The notes beneath the pieces were generated by a model that ran no database searches, was not told where the DNA came from, and was given only the letters and a program-made list of their open reading frames with translations. This document shows positions 14,264 through 22,566 of a stretch of 39,254 nt of DNA, piece after piece. Location: IMG/VR virus record IMGVR_UViG_3300029911_000083, positions 1-39,254 of that record. The stretch is one strand, 5' to 3'. Position 1 is the stretch's first letter; the number at the start of each line of letters is the position of its first letter. This stretch comes from a virus. A program made the position numbers and the translations under genes.

Positions 14264-14666
14264 TGTGATCGATATAATGAATGAAGGCGTACCATTCTTT
14301 GATTTGGGCACTATGGTAGTTCAAGCAGATCCATCTAATGGTGTTAGCTTATCTGTAAGTGGTAGCGTAAGATTACCTCTTGAAAAGGCTAAGCATTTAA
14401 GTTTCTGTGCTGGTACGGATTTAACTAGCAACATATTTCAAATGTTTCATCCAGAACTTACAGGGATGAATGGTCTAAGTCAGAGTAATAACTATATGAT
14501 TATGGGTGCAGGTTACGGTAACAACCATTGGAGAATAGAGAATGGTTTCGTTATACTTCAAGTTATGTTCTCCTTGCATGAACCTAATATAGCGCAAACA
14601 GCTCGTAACATAAGGGACAGTAATTTCTATAGTGTGTTTGAGGCGGCTTTAAATGATAAAGATTGA
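14247..14666 (+). CDS. Hypothetical protein (139 aa)
   Basis: Starts within the end of the preceding gene with GAGG upstream. It is mostly beta-like (TMVVQADPS, VSLSVSGSVRLP, GFVILQVMFSL) and ends in a helix. Not recognised. It overlaps the HAD gene by 14 bases. Confidence 0.75.
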   Translation: MWTIGDVIDIMNEGVPFFDLGTMVVQADPSNGVSLSVSGSVRLPLEKAKHLSFCAGTDLTSNIFQMFHPELTGMNGLSQSNNYMIMGAGYGNNHWRIENGFVILQVMFSLHEPNIAQTARNIRDSNFYSVFEAALNDKD

Positions 14667-15009
14667 AAACAATAATGTAGCATATTTCGATGTAGACGAC
14701 ACCTTGATCCATTGGAAGTGGGAAGCAGATAGGGATCATGAGAAGATCTATATCGGCATTGAGGGAAGTCTTCTTCAAGGCGAAGTAGTTCCACACCATG
14801 TTCATATTGAGCGTCTTAAGCGACATAAGGTTATTGGTAATGCTGTAGTCGTCTGGTCTCGCTCTGGATGGGATTGGGCTAACGCTGTCGTTAAGGCCTT
14901 GAATCTAGAGGACTATGTTGATGCTGTGATGGCTAAACCTTTCTATTACTATGATGACAAGAAATGTTGCGACATTCTTGGTGAGCATAGATATTGCAAT
15001 GACGTCTAA
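14653..15009 (+). CDS. HAD-superfamily phosphatase
   Basis: 118 residues. HAD motif I FDVDDTL at 12-18 with nucleophile D13 and general acid D15, motif II VVVWSRSG with S69, motif III K95 in MAKPF, and motif IV Asp pair D101-D102 (YYYDDKK). All four catalytic motifs are present in a very short, nearly capless core, as in phage polynucleotide 3'-phosphatase-like and deoxynucleotidase-like HAD proteins. The substrate cannot be read from the sequence; nucleotide metabolism is plausible next to dUTPase. Confidence 0.85.
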   Translation: MIKIENNNVAYFDVDDTLIHWKWEADRDHEKIYIGIEGSLLQGEVVPHHVHIERLKRHKVIGNAVVVWSRSGWDWANAVVKALNLEDYVDAVMAKPFYYYDDKKCCDILGEHRYCNDV

Positions 15010-15018
15010 CTAAGTATA

Positions 15019-15810
15019 ATGCTCCCTACGGAGCAATACTTGGACAATCTTTCAAACATCTTTCAAACTAACGTTCGAATTCATAACCAGGACGCTATGA
15101 GTCCAAGTGCCGTTTGGCCTAAGAATACAGAGATATGCATCTCGCGTGTTCCCATTAGGAAGCGAGACGGTTACGATCCTGTTAAGTTCAAGGAGTTTGC
15201 AGCTAAGCTCAAGAACTATATGGTTCCCAATGGAATCGTGTTCCTAATATGCTACGCTCCAATTGAGGCCAAATGGCGTCCATTCGAGATTGCTAAGATG
15301 ATGGCTGATGCTGGCTTTACTCACATCGACAATATAGTGATTCAAAAGACCTGGTATCCAGGCAAGCGCTCTGAAACTAACTTAGTTAACTCACATGAGT
15401 ATGTTCTTCACTTCTGTAACGGCAATGTCTGGAAATTAGATCGACTGCCTATCAGGGAATATATGAAGACTGAAGACGATAAGTCTTGTCCAGGTAATAC
15501 CTGGGAAATTGAAACAGGTTCACTGGACGAGGCATATCCAGTTGACCTAGCAGAACTCCTAATTAGGATGACAGATTGTTTGCCAGGCTCAGTTATATTC
15601 GATCCTTACTGCGGTGGAACAGGTTCACTTAAAGCAGCACTTAAATTAGGTCATAGTTTCTTCGGCTTTGAGAACGACTCTAAGCAGATTAAGAAGTATG
15701 AGAAGGTAGTAAAAGAATATAACAAGGAGATGGACAATGCCGTCAAACAGCGGAAACCCGTTAGCACTAAAAAAGTCAATAAGCCAGGCAGTACTAAACC
15801 TAATAAGTAG
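15019..15810 (+). CDS. DNA methyltransferase-like protein with degenerate catalytic motif
   Basis: Up to 263 residues. The S-adenosylmethionine motif I VIFDPYCGGTGS lies near the C-terminus (193-203), followed by a motif II-like acidic residue in GFENDS, the circular order of beta-class N4-cytosine/N6-adenine methyltransferases. Where the catalytic (D/S/N)PP(Y/F/W) is expected, the sequence reads ISRVPIRK (41-48), so the catalytic tetrad seems lost. The C-terminal tail is Lys-rich. A TATAAT (15015-15020) overlaps ATG 15019; a downstream TTG at 15040 has ACGGAG six bases before it and may be the true start. The gene ends in TAG and overlaps the next by 74 bases. Confidence 0.75.
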   Translation: MLPTEQYLDNLSNIFQTNVRIHNQDAMSPSAVWPKNTEICISRVPIRKRDGYDPVKFKEFAAKLKNYMVPNGIVFLICYAPIEAKWRPFEIAKMMADAGFTHIDNIVIQKTWYPGKRSETNLVNSHEYVLHFCNGNVWKLDRLPIREYMKTEDDKSCPGNTWEIETGSLDEAYPVDLAELLIRMTDCLPGSVIFDPYCGGTGSLKAALKLGHSFFGFENDSKQIKKYEKVVKEYNKEMDNAVKQRKPVSTKKVNKPGSTKPNK

Positions 15811-16324
15811 TGGTACTCCTAGTCAAGTAGGTAATCAAAGTTTCTTGATGGATGATATCTATCCAGCTATGAGATCCTGTTTCTCTGATGAAGCGGGAAA
15901 AGCTCTTCATAATAGAGCTAAGACTACCCTGTATCAATGGGATGAAGTTAAGGGTCACGAAGGACTCGCTAGTTTATTGCATAAACTTCAATTTAAAACT
16001 GGTCACAATGCTTATGCTTGCTATCGACGTGTAGCGCCATGTTTCTATTTTGGTGGTGCATGTGAAGGACAGTATATTGAAAAAGTCGCAATGAAGTTAA
16101 TAGACATGATAAATGACTTAGCATCTAAAAAGTACATATTAGCTACTTTGGCGCCATTAAGTATAATACAGATGGCACTTACAGGTCCATTAGATAAACA
16201 GAAGTATGTAATAGTTTCTTACCTACATCTGGATCAAGTTGGAGAAGCCTATGTCAAAGCAACCTATCCCCATCTTTGTATGGAAGAGGGTGCTTACCCT
16301 AAAGAATTTGGAGACGACGAATGA
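15737..16324 (+). CDS. Hypothetical protein (195 aa)
   Basis: ATG with AAGGAG eight bases upstream, inside the methyltransferase-like gene, so the long (74-base) out-of-frame overlap is real rather than a wrong start. Contains four to five Cys (MRSCFSD, CYRRVAPCFYFGGAC) and two helical stretches. Not recognised. It is coupled to the chaperonin by an ATGA overlap, raising the possibility that it is a client or partner, an inference from position only. Confidence 0.75.
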   Translation: MPSNSGNPLALKKSISQAVLNLISSGTPSQVGNQSFLMDDIYPAMRSCFSDEAGKALHNRAKTTLYQWDEVKGHEGLASLLHKLQFKTGHNAYACYRRVAPCFYFGGACEGQYIEKVAMKLIDMINDLASKKYILATLAPLSIIQMALTGPLDKQKYVIVSYLHLDQVGEAYVKATYPHLCMEEGAYPKEFGDDE

Positions 16325-18054
16325 TATACGAGAAAAGTAAAGCTAAGAGCATTACAGCAGATAGAGCGAAGATTCGCAGGATCGTGAACGACACGATCAG
16401 TGAGATGGCTCAAGTTGTAGGAGCTACTCTAGGACCGGGCGGACGCCCAGTCATCTTAGAGCGCGACGGCTTGTCTCCTCTTGTAACAAAGGACGGAGTT
16501 ACCGTTGCTAAGAGTTTAGGAGTTGCAAATGCAGAAGCTAACCTCATTATCGAGTCTGCAAAGGAAATTTGCCTCCGTACCGCTAAACAGGCAGGAGACG
16601 GTACAACTACAGCTATTGTCCTTGCTAGCGCTATTACGCATCAAGGTTTAGAGTTCTTAGAAAAGAATCCCAAATACAATCCTCAGCGTATGGTTAATGA
16701 ACTCAATAGCTTATACGAAAACACTATCGTGCCGTTCTTGAAGCAGCACGCGAAACCAGTAAAGGAACGTCATGAACTTATCAATGTTGCTACTATTAGC
16801 GCTAATGGAGATGCGGCTATCGCCGTTGCAGCCGTTGACGCAGTTATTGCTGCAGGTGAAGATGGTCAAGTACTCATTGAGGAAGCAGATGACTCAGGAA
16901 TCAGAGTCGAAACGATCGATGGTTGTATAGTAACTAGCGGTCTTAAAGATATCGGTTCTATTGGTTTAGCTTTCATCAACGATCGTGCTGGTCAGCAAGC
17001 TAAGCTTGATAACGGTCTTGTGTTCCTATACGACGGAACGATGAACGATCTTAAGGTTCCAGCTGCTATCCAACAAGCTGTTGGAGCAGAAGATTCACCC
17101 ATGTATGGAAGACCTATCCTTGTGTTTGCGCATGGATTCTCTGACGTAGTTTTAGACAAGATGGCTAAATCAACTAAGGGTGGTTATTCTATTATTCCAG
17201 TTAAGACTCCACTTGGAGGCGTTGCCAACTCTCGCTCTATGTTCTTGTATGACATGGCTGCATATACGGATGCCGACGTTGTTGATGTTGCTAACTTAGA
17301 GTTCTATGCAGCAGAAGATACACTAGACGAAGCATTTGGTTCTTTCATTAATGCTAAGATTAATATGTACGAGACGTTCGTTACATCAGAACAGAATCAT
17401 GAGAAGATTGAAGCTCGTATCGCTGAACTAAAAGCTATTGCGGAAGTTGCTCCAGATGAGCGTCAAAAGATGTTCGCTAAAGCCGCTATCAGTAAATTGA
17501 CCGGTGGCGTTTCTACTATCTGGGTAGGTGGCGGATCTGAATTAGAAGCCAGAGAGAAAAAAGCGCGTGTTGAAGATGCAGTTGAAGCGGTACGTTCTGC
17601 TATCGCCGAAGGTATTATTCCTGGCGGTTGTGGAGTTCATTTAGTGCTTTCGGACATTATTGCTAAGACGGAAAATCGTCCCTTGTCTTGGGACATCATG
17701 ATTCATGCTCTTAGAGCTCCATTTGAAGTTCTATTATCTAACTGCGGTGAAGATTTCACAGATGTGTGGAATGCTTTAGAGAGACACATTGTTGGTCAGA
17801 AGCAACCACCTCAGTATATCTTCGACGCCAATGCGCACAAGATTGTTAATCCTTATCAAGCAGGTATTATTGAACCTGCGAAGGTCTGTAGGGTGAGTTT
17901 AGGTAACGCTCTCTCTGTAGCATCACTGTTGATCACCTTAGGCGGAATTGTTGTTACCCCACGTGACGGAGCTTTCGAGAACCAATTAGGTATCGCTCGC
18001 GACGCATTTAAAACTATGATGGACCCTAATACAGGTATCGTAGGACAGGAGTAA
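16321..18054 (+). CDS. groEL: GroEL-type (group I) chaperonin, phage-encoded
   Basis: 577 residues, full length compared with 548 in E. coli GroEL. Equatorial ATP-site motifs are intact: TLGPGG (36-41), VTKDGVTVAK (55-64), AGDGTTTA (91-98), catalytic Asp D419 in ARVEDAVEAVR, and IIPGGC in place of VAGGG. The apical region (about 185-385) is diverged and the C-terminal GGM tail is missing. The C-terminal region is longer between 470 and 577. No GroES is encoded in the window. Known phage GroELs (phiEL, AR9) fold phage proteins and can act without a co-chaperonin. Ribosome binding uses GGAG in the preceding gene. Confidence 0.95.
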   Translation: MIYEKSKAKSITADRAKIRRIVNDTISEMAQVVGATLGPGGRPVILERDGLSPLVTKDGVTVAKSLGVANAEANLIIESAKEICLRTAKQAGDGTTTAIVLASAITHQGLEFLEKNPKYNPQRMVNELNSLYENTIVPFLKQHAKPVKERHELINVATISANGDAAIAVAAVDAVIAAGEDGQVLIEEADDSGIRVETIDGCIVTSGLKDIGSIGLAFINDRAGQQAKLDNGLVFLYDGTMNDLKVPAAIQQAVGAEDSPMYGRPILVFAHGFSDVVLDKMAKSTKGGYSIIPVKTPLGGVANSRSMFLYDMAAYTDADVVDVANLEFYAAEDTLDEAFGSFINAKINMYETFVTSEQNHEKIEARIAELKAIAEVAPDERQKMFAKAAISKLTGGVSTIWVGGGSELEAREKKARVEDAVEAVRSAIAEGIIPGGCGVHLVLSDIIAKTENRPLSWDIMIHALRAPFEVLLSNCGEDFTDVWNALERHIVGQKQPPQYIFDANAHKIVNPYQAGIIEPAKVCRVSLGNALSVASLLITLGGIVVTPRDGAFENQLGIARDAFKTMMDPNTGIVGQE

Positions 18055-18055
18055 T

Positions 18056-18514
18056 ATGACCACTAAACAGATAGTAATTATAGCATTAATCGCCCTTGTA
18101 GGTGCTTTTGCTGTAGGTAGATACAGTGCTCCAGAGAAAGTTGTAACTAAAACTGTTGAAGTCGAAAAGAAGACTGAGGATAAGCAAGTTGATTCTCAAG
18201 ACAACAAGGTTACTACTATCACTGAAACAGACAAACCTGATGGAACAAAAGTAAAGACGACTGTTATAGCAGATAAGAAAGATGTTCAAGTCGATGATAA
18301 AAAGACTGATGACATTACAAAGACTGAGACTAAGGAAATTGATAGAGGTTCTAGTAAGGTCACTATATCCCTACTTGCTGGTGAAAACGTAACAAGTCCC
18401 GGTATACCTACATATGGACTCTCTATAACCAAACCAATTCTAGGTCCTTTAACTGTTGGCGTATTCGGCTTTCAAAATGGCCTTATAGGCGCAAGCATAG
18501 GTTTGACATTCTAA
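18056..18514 (+). CDS. Membrane-anchored protein (152 aa)
   Basis: AGGAG precedes the ATG, one base after the chaperonin stop. Residues 5-22 (QIVIIALIALVGAFAVGR) form a signal anchor. A long, highly charged Lys/Asp/Thr-rich stalk (25-~110) follows, then a hydrophobic Gly-rich C-terminus (PLTVGVFGFQNGLIGAS). The architecture, one N-terminal anchor with an extended periplasmic or external domain, resembles inner-membrane spanin-type or envelope proteins, but no lysis partner is adjacent. Function unknown. Confidence 0.7.
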   Translation: MTTKQIVIIALIALVGAFAVGRYSAPEKVVTKTVEVEKKTEDKQVDSQDNKVTTITETDKPDGTKVKTTVIADKKDVQVDDKKTDDITKTETKEIDRGSSKVTISLLAGENVTSPGIPTYGLSITKPILGPLTVGVFGFQNGLIGASIGLTF

Positions 18515-18515
18515 T

Positions 18516-18860
18516 ATGCCTAAGTTTCGTTTCTTATGTGAAACCTGCGGGGAAGAGACTACTCAGTATGCTTCTCCAAAACTCGAGCAGATAACCTGCA
18601 AGTGTAGCGGTGTCGCTAAGAAGCAATTCCCAGGCGCTGGATCTCAAGTAACTCGTGAAGTCATAGATCCTTTTACTAATGTTAGAACAGACCCGGACGA
18701 AAAGCAGAATAATCAGGCTCGCAAGACTGAATACTTCTGGGAAGTCGAAGTCCCTAGACTGATCCAGCATTACTCGCTACAGACATGCCTGGAAGAGGGA
18801 TGGCTCGTGTATAACGATAAGCAGGAGCTTGTCATTGGAAAACCGCCAAGTAAAAGATAA
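18516..18860 (+). CDS. FmdB-like zinc-ribbon protein (114 aa)
   Basis: N-terminal zinc ribbon: C8-x2-C11 in FLCETCGEE and C28-x-C30 in ITCKCSG, the pattern of FmdB/regulatory zinc-ribbon proteins. The rest is polar with an amphipathic helix (VEVPRLIQHYSLQTCLEEG). Small zinc ribbons of this kind occur in many phages, often near replication and late-transcription genes; the specific role is unknown. It overlaps the following gene by one base (TAATG). Confidence 0.75.
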   Translation: MPKFRFLCETCGEETTQYASPKLEQITCKCSGVAKKQFPGAGSQVTREVIDPFTNVRTDPDEKQNNQARKTEYFWEVEVPRLIQHYSLQTCLEEGWLVYNDKQELVIGKPPSKR

Positions 18861-19051
18861 TGAATGAAGAGATAGAGCACGACATATCCACTTGGTCTTA
18901 TCACAAGCGGGAAGTAGTTGCAAGATTTATCATGTCTTTTATGTGGAAGATTAAGATTAAACCCTTTAAGGAGTTTTCTTATACACGAAGTCCAGATGGA
19001 ACAGGCGAACATCCAATATCGCACATTAGTTATATTAAGAAGCAACGATGA
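18860..19051 (+). CDS. Small hypothetical protein (63 aa)
   Basis: Coupled at both ends (TAATG start, ATGA end). Basic, with an aromatic/hydrophobic middle (ARFIMSFMWKIKIKPF) too polar for a clear membrane span. No motif recognised. Confidence 0.6.
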   Translation: MNEEIEHDISTWSYHKREVVARFIMSFMWKIKIKPFKEFSYTRSPDGTGEHPISHISYIKKQR

Positions 19052-19227
19052 ACTACCAACCACTTTATCTATTTGCAGAACAAAATCATCAAAAGGTCAA
19101 TAGTGCCTTTATGTTGTTCTATCTATTAATACAGTTAGAGCTAACTAAAGAGTTCGTAGACGTAGTTATTAATAAGAACGATCTCTTTGATGGAGAAGAT
19201 CTAATGCTGATTAGGACGCCTAAATGA
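19048..19227 (+). CDS. Small hypothetical protein (59 aa)
   Basis: ATG at 19048 overlaps the upstream stop (ATGA), and its own TGA at 19225-19227 overlaps the ATG of the SbcC-like gene at 19224 (ATGA). Precise coupling at both ends argues that it is translated. The product starts MNYQPLYLFAEQNHQ, has a hydrophobic helix FMLFYLLIQLEL and ends LIRTPK. Function unknown. Confidence 0.65.
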   Translation: MNYQPLYLFAEQNHQKVNSAFMLFYLLIQLELTKEFVDVVINKNDLFDGEDLMLIRTPK

Positions 19228-20969
19228 AGATACTATCGGTTAAAATTAATAATATTCTAAGCATTGAAGACGCATTTGTAGAGTTTCAAGATACAGGTCT
19301 CATGTTAGTGCAGGGGTGGAATCATGATGTCGGAAGAGCAAATGGTGCAGGCAAGACAGCAATATTTAACGCAATCACATTCGCTCTATTTGATAAGCTT
19401 CCTAGAAAAATTACTGCAACGGAAATTGTTCGAAGGGGATCTAAAGGTGGCTCAGTACAGGTCGTACTGCAAGTGGGCAGCGATCGATTCATGGTTAAGC
19501 GATCGAGGCCTAAGGGCGTTACCTTCTCACGACAGGTGGCTGATGGCACTTTTGAACCTCTAACTGTAACTCAAGAAGGTTGGGAAGCCACATTACGATT
19601 AAACTACAATCAGTTCATTATGTCCATGTATACTGCTCAAGGTGGAACATCTAGATTTCTATCTAGCAACGACTCTGAGAAGAAGACCTTTCTACTTCAA
19701 CTCCTAAACTTAGAGGAGTTCTCTTTGTGTAAGAGTGCTGCAGACGCAAAGGTGAAAGCTTTAGATGAACAATTAGGTGCCGTAAAGACTGCTTTAAGTT
19801 CTATAGAATCTAAGGTATCCGCATACAGCGAATCATTAGTAAATGAAGAGATGGTAAGAGACGAGATCACTGAGGCTGAGCAGGTTGTTGCAAATCTATC
19901 TGCAGAGCTAGCTATTGCTCAATCCGTACAGAGACCTGATCTTAGTAAGTATCAGAAGCTTGAAGACGATATAGCGGCAAAGAAGACTGAATTTACTAAG
20001 GCAAGAACTCAAAGGGAGATGCTTCATGAACTATATAGAAAAACTCAATCAAGAATTAAACCATTTAACGGAAGCGACAAATGCGATGCGTGTGGAAATG
20101 AACTTGATAACTCTGCTGCAGAAGCTGCGCATCGTGCTACGACCGATGCCCTACGGAAAGAACTTTTAGTTACAAAGACCGCCATAGATATGTGTGACGC
20201 CGCTCTTTTAAACGCATCCTCTGTTAATGATCTATCTATAAGATTAGCAGAGAAGAAGCGCGACGAGTCTAGAGATTATGAAGCTGCTAACAATCGTTCA
20301 TCTTCTATTCAATACCAGATCAACAGCAAGCAGAAAGACATCAAACAACTCACTTTAAAACTACAAAATAACTTAGAATTAACTAAGAAGATTAATAGCT
20401 TAGAACAAAGTCGGACTGAGGCCCTAGCAACTAAGGATAGTATATCTCGCAGCATAGAGCTTTACAAAACAGTTTCGACCATGTATTCACCTACTGGGGC
20501 CCAGGCGTATATACTTGATTCTGTTATAGAATCCTTTAACGAGAAGGTTCAATTCTATGTAGATGAACAGTGGAGTAACCTTACCTACAAGCTCAAATCC
20601 TACAAGGAGAACGTTCGCGGGGACACTACCGCCAAGTTCTCTGAGCACCTTGTTATGGACGGTAAGGACATCTCTATAGGCAGTCTTTCTGGTGGAGAAT
20701 TTAGGGCTTTGTCTCTATGTGTAGATTTTGCCCTCATAGATGTCATGGAACGCCAATTCGGTATATCGATGTCCCCGATCATCCTAGACGAGTCTTTCCA
20801 TGATCTAGATGAAACGGGCCGAGAAGTTATCGTTGAGCTCCTAGAGACAATCTCTCGCAATAGACAGGTAGTGGTAATAGATCATTCTAGCGAAGTTAAG
20901 GCTCATTTCTCTAATGTGTTGAATATTGAGAAGCGTAATGGAGTCTCTACGGTTAATCTCCAGAGCTGA
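19224..20969 (+). CDS. SbcC/Rad50-like ATPase (T4 gp46-type recombination nuclease subunit)
   Basis: 581 residues. Walker A GRANGAGKT at 37-45, Q-loop region near 133 (SMYTAQGG), a central coiled coil (~165-420) carrying a CxxC zinc hook at C287-C290 (KCDACGNEL), ABC signature SLSGGEFRAL at 487-496 and Walker B PIILDESF at 518-525. The order and length match phage gp46/SbcC proteins with short coils. With the SbcD/gp47-like nuclease at 32447 it should form the end-resection complex that generates 3' single strands for UvsX. The partner gene lies 11.5 kb away rather than adjacent. Confidence 0.94.
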   Translation: MKILSVKINNILSIEDAFVEFQDTGLMLVQGWNHDVGRANGAGKTAIFNAITFALFDKLPRKITATEIVRRGSKGGSVQVVLQVGSDRFMVKRSRPKGVTFSRQVADGTFEPLTVTQEGWEATLRLNYNQFIMSMYTAQGGTSRFLSSNDSEKKTFLLQLLNLEEFSLCKSAADAKVKALDEQLGAVKTALSSIESKVSAYSESLVNEEMVRDEITEAEQVVANLSAELAIAQSVQRPDLSKYQKLEDDIAAKKTEFTKARTQREMLHELYRKTQSRIKPFNGSDKCDACGNELDNSAAEAAHRATTDALRKELLVTKTAIDMCDAALLNASSVNDLSIRLAEKKRDESRDYEAANNRSSSIQYQINSKQKDIKQLTLKLQNNLELTKKINSLEQSRTEALATKDSISRSIELYKTVSTMYSPTGAQAYILDSVIESFNEKVQFYVDEQWSNLTYKLKSYKENVRGDTTAKFSEHLVMDGKDISIGSLSGGEFRALSLCVDFALIDVMERQFGISMSPIILDESFHDLDETGREVIVELLETISRNRQVVVIDHSSEVKAHFSNVLNIEKRNGVSTVNLQS

Positions 20970-20975
20970 TATAAT
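20967..20975 (+). promoter_or_regulatory. Extended -10 promoter, leaderless geometry
   Basis: TG-A-TATAAT overlapping the stop codon of the SbcC-like gene, with six bases (AAGGTT) to ATG 20982. AAGG lies too close to the ATG to be a normal ribosome-binding site. Confidence 0.55.
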
Positions 20976-20981
20976 AAGGTT

Positions 20982-21527
20982 ATGCAAGACCTTCTCGATA
21001 AGTTAGAAGAACTCAAAAAGGCCCTACTGTCGACCAAGGCTGATGCTAAAAGCTCCCTAGTTCCTGCAGTCAAAACACCTACACTAAAGCCTATCTCTAT
21101 GTCCTCTAAGGCAGCGGCTCCAAAGCCAGTTAAGATGCCAGGTGTATCGCCCTCATCTAATAAGGATCCAGCTAAGGTTGCTCAACAACTCAAGAATCCT
21201 AAGCCAATGAAACCAAAGATCGAAGTTATGAAGACAGATAAGAATGGTCAGTGGAGTCTTGAAGAAGTTGAGAAAGCTGTTCATGAGCCGCATACACCTG
21301 AACAAACACGTGAAGGTGATGCATCTAGCGTAAAACCTAAAAAGTATCAAGGTGGCGATCCTAGACATGCTAACGACGTTATGGGTAGTAATCATTATAG
21401 AGGATCGGGTCCGCAGACAAAATCCGGTCAATTGAGACCTCAAGTTTCTGCTAATCCAAGTCCAAAACTCGCCGGTGTAACGTCTGGTCAATCTATTAAA
21501 AAAGACGGCGAAAACAACGCAGTATAA
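20982..21527 (+). CDS. Pro/Lys-rich probably disordered protein (181 aa)
   Basis: A short N-terminal helix (LLDKLEELKKALL) is followed by low-complexity Pro/Lys/Ser/Ala sequence with repeated KP-type dipeptides (VKTPTLKPIS, KPVKMPGV, PKPMKPKIEV), then a Gly/Asn-rich end. No globular domain is apparent. Such basic disordered proteins may be scaffolding, DNA-binding or virion components; nothing in the sequence decides. Confidence 0.7.
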   Translation: MQDLLDKLEELKKALLSTKADAKSSLVPAVKTPTLKPISMSSKAAAPKPVKMPGVSPSSNKDPAKVAQQLKNPKPMKPKIEVMKTDKNGQWSLEEVEKAVHEPHTPEQTREGDASSVKPKKYQGGDPRHANDVMGSNHYRGSGPQTKSGQLRPQVSANPSPKLAGVTSGQSIKKDGENNAV

Positions 21528-21554
21528 GTTGGGTTAATGTTTAAGGGTGTGATC

Positions 21555-21563
21555 TGTTATAAT
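21555..21563 (+). promoter_or_regulatory. Extended -10 promoter, leaderless geometry
   Basis: TG-T-TATAAT with six bases (CACTCT) to the ATG at 21570. It lies inside any longer reading frame from 21537, supporting 21570 as the start. Confidence 0.55.
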
Positions 21564-21569
21564 CACTCT

Positions 21570-22028
21570 ATGACTACCAAAAAATGCACTTCATGTAAAG
21601 AAGAAAAACCAACTAGCGAATTCTATGTTCGCAAGGATAGAAATACTTTTGTTTCTGCTTGTAAAACTTGTACAATAAAAAACAATTTTACATACAGAGA
21701 CAAAGAACATCAAAAGGCCTACAAGGCCGATTATCATAAGAATAACTTACCTAGAAAATTGCGTAATGACTTAAAGAAATACGGTTTGACGTTTGATCAG
21801 TATAATCAAATGTTAGATAGGCAGAATAAGTGTTGCGCAATGTGCAAGTTACCGCCTAGTGCAAATAAAAGATTATCTATAGATCACTGTCATAGTACGG
21901 GTAAAGTGCGCGGATTACTGTGCAGTAATTGTAATTTTATATTGGGACTTGCTAAAGATTCCCCTGCTGTTTTAAAAAATGGTGCGTATTATTTGGAGAA
22001 ATATGAAAACTACATTGAAGAAACCTAA
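21570..22028 (+). CDS. Endonuclease VII-like nuclease (Holliday-junction resolvase family)
   Basis: 152 residues from ATG 21570, close to the 157 of T4 gp49. An N-terminal zinc ribbon (C6-x2-C9, C31-x2-C34) precedes the endonuclease VII core: YGLTFDQYNQML at 71-82, C89-x2-C92, catalytic SIDHCHSTGKVRG with D105-H106 and H108, C118-x2-C121, and NFILGLAKDSPAVL. The enzyme family cleaves branched DNA during packaging. The N-terminal ribbon is shared with two HNH genes of this window (29494, 36881), so a homing-type role is possible. An ATG at 21537 would add 11 residues, but the -10 box argues against it. Confidence 0.88.
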   Translation: MTTKKCTSCKEEKPTSEFYVRKDRNTFVSACKTCTIKNNFTYRDKEHQKAYKADYHKNNLPRKLRNDLKKYGLTFDQYNQMLDRQNKCCAMCKLPPSANKRLSIDHCHSTGKVRGLLCSNCNFILGLAKDSPAVLKNGAYYLEKYENYIEET

Positions 22029-22566
22029 ATACAATCAAAATTCTGCTATTAGGGGAGCTTTAAGAAGAACCTTCTCTCGAAGTCCTATCGTTAAAGAAGT
22101 CATGATGAAGTCAAGGAGAGAAGTTGCAAAATACAACAAAGATGGATCTAGATCTAAAAAAGATGCTGTTCAATATCTCTGTGGCACTTGTAGCCAATGG
22201 TCTAACAGTACCTCAAGTGCAGTCGACCACATCTCTCCTGTTGTTGCTGTGGAAGATGGATTTGTTGACTGGAATAACTTTATCGCTAGGCTCTTCTGCG
22301 GGCCCGATAACCTCCAAGTCATTTGTGATACGTGCCACAACGAAAAGACAAGTTCTGAAAGAATAGCTCGTCTAACAATACAATACACAGAAGAACTTTA
22401 TGGCTTTGAGATGGCAGTAATGCAAGGCATTATTCCCGCTGACTGGAAAAAAATTCTTGGAAAGTATATCGCTAAAAAGAAGACCAAGGGTTTGGAACAG
22501 ATAGTAGAAAGAGCTAGAGCAATTAAATCTCATATTGAAGGAAGTTTAAAAAATGGCAAGTATTGA
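22003..22566 (+). CDS. HNH endonuclease
   Basis: 187 residues from ATG 22003, which has TTGGAG upstream; an in-frame start at 21979 is less supported. The core shows YLCGTCSQW, AVDHISPVV (catalytic DH), a WNNFIARLFC strand, DNLQVICDTCHNEKT (second Cys pair and HNH His). This pattern is common for phage HNH proteins of ~180 residues that may assist packaging or act as homing enzymes. The C-terminal ~60 residues are basic and helical. It overlaps the endonuclease VII-like gene by 26 bases and the next gene by 14. Confidence 0.88.
   Translation: MKTTLKKPKYNQNSAIRGALRRTFSRSPIVKEVMMKSRREVAKYNKDGSRSKKDAVQYLCGTCSQWSNSTSSAVDHISPVVAVEDGFVDWNNFIARLFCGPDNLQVICDTCHNEKTSSERIARLTIQYTEELYGFEMAVMQGIIPADWKKILGKYIAKKKTKGLEQIVERARAIKSHIEGSLKNGKY

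Noticed and set aside
15015-15020. TATAAT as a leaderless promoter for the ATG at 15019
   Set aside because: The hexamer overlaps the ATG, so +1 would fall inside the gene. It could instead serve a TTG start at 15040.
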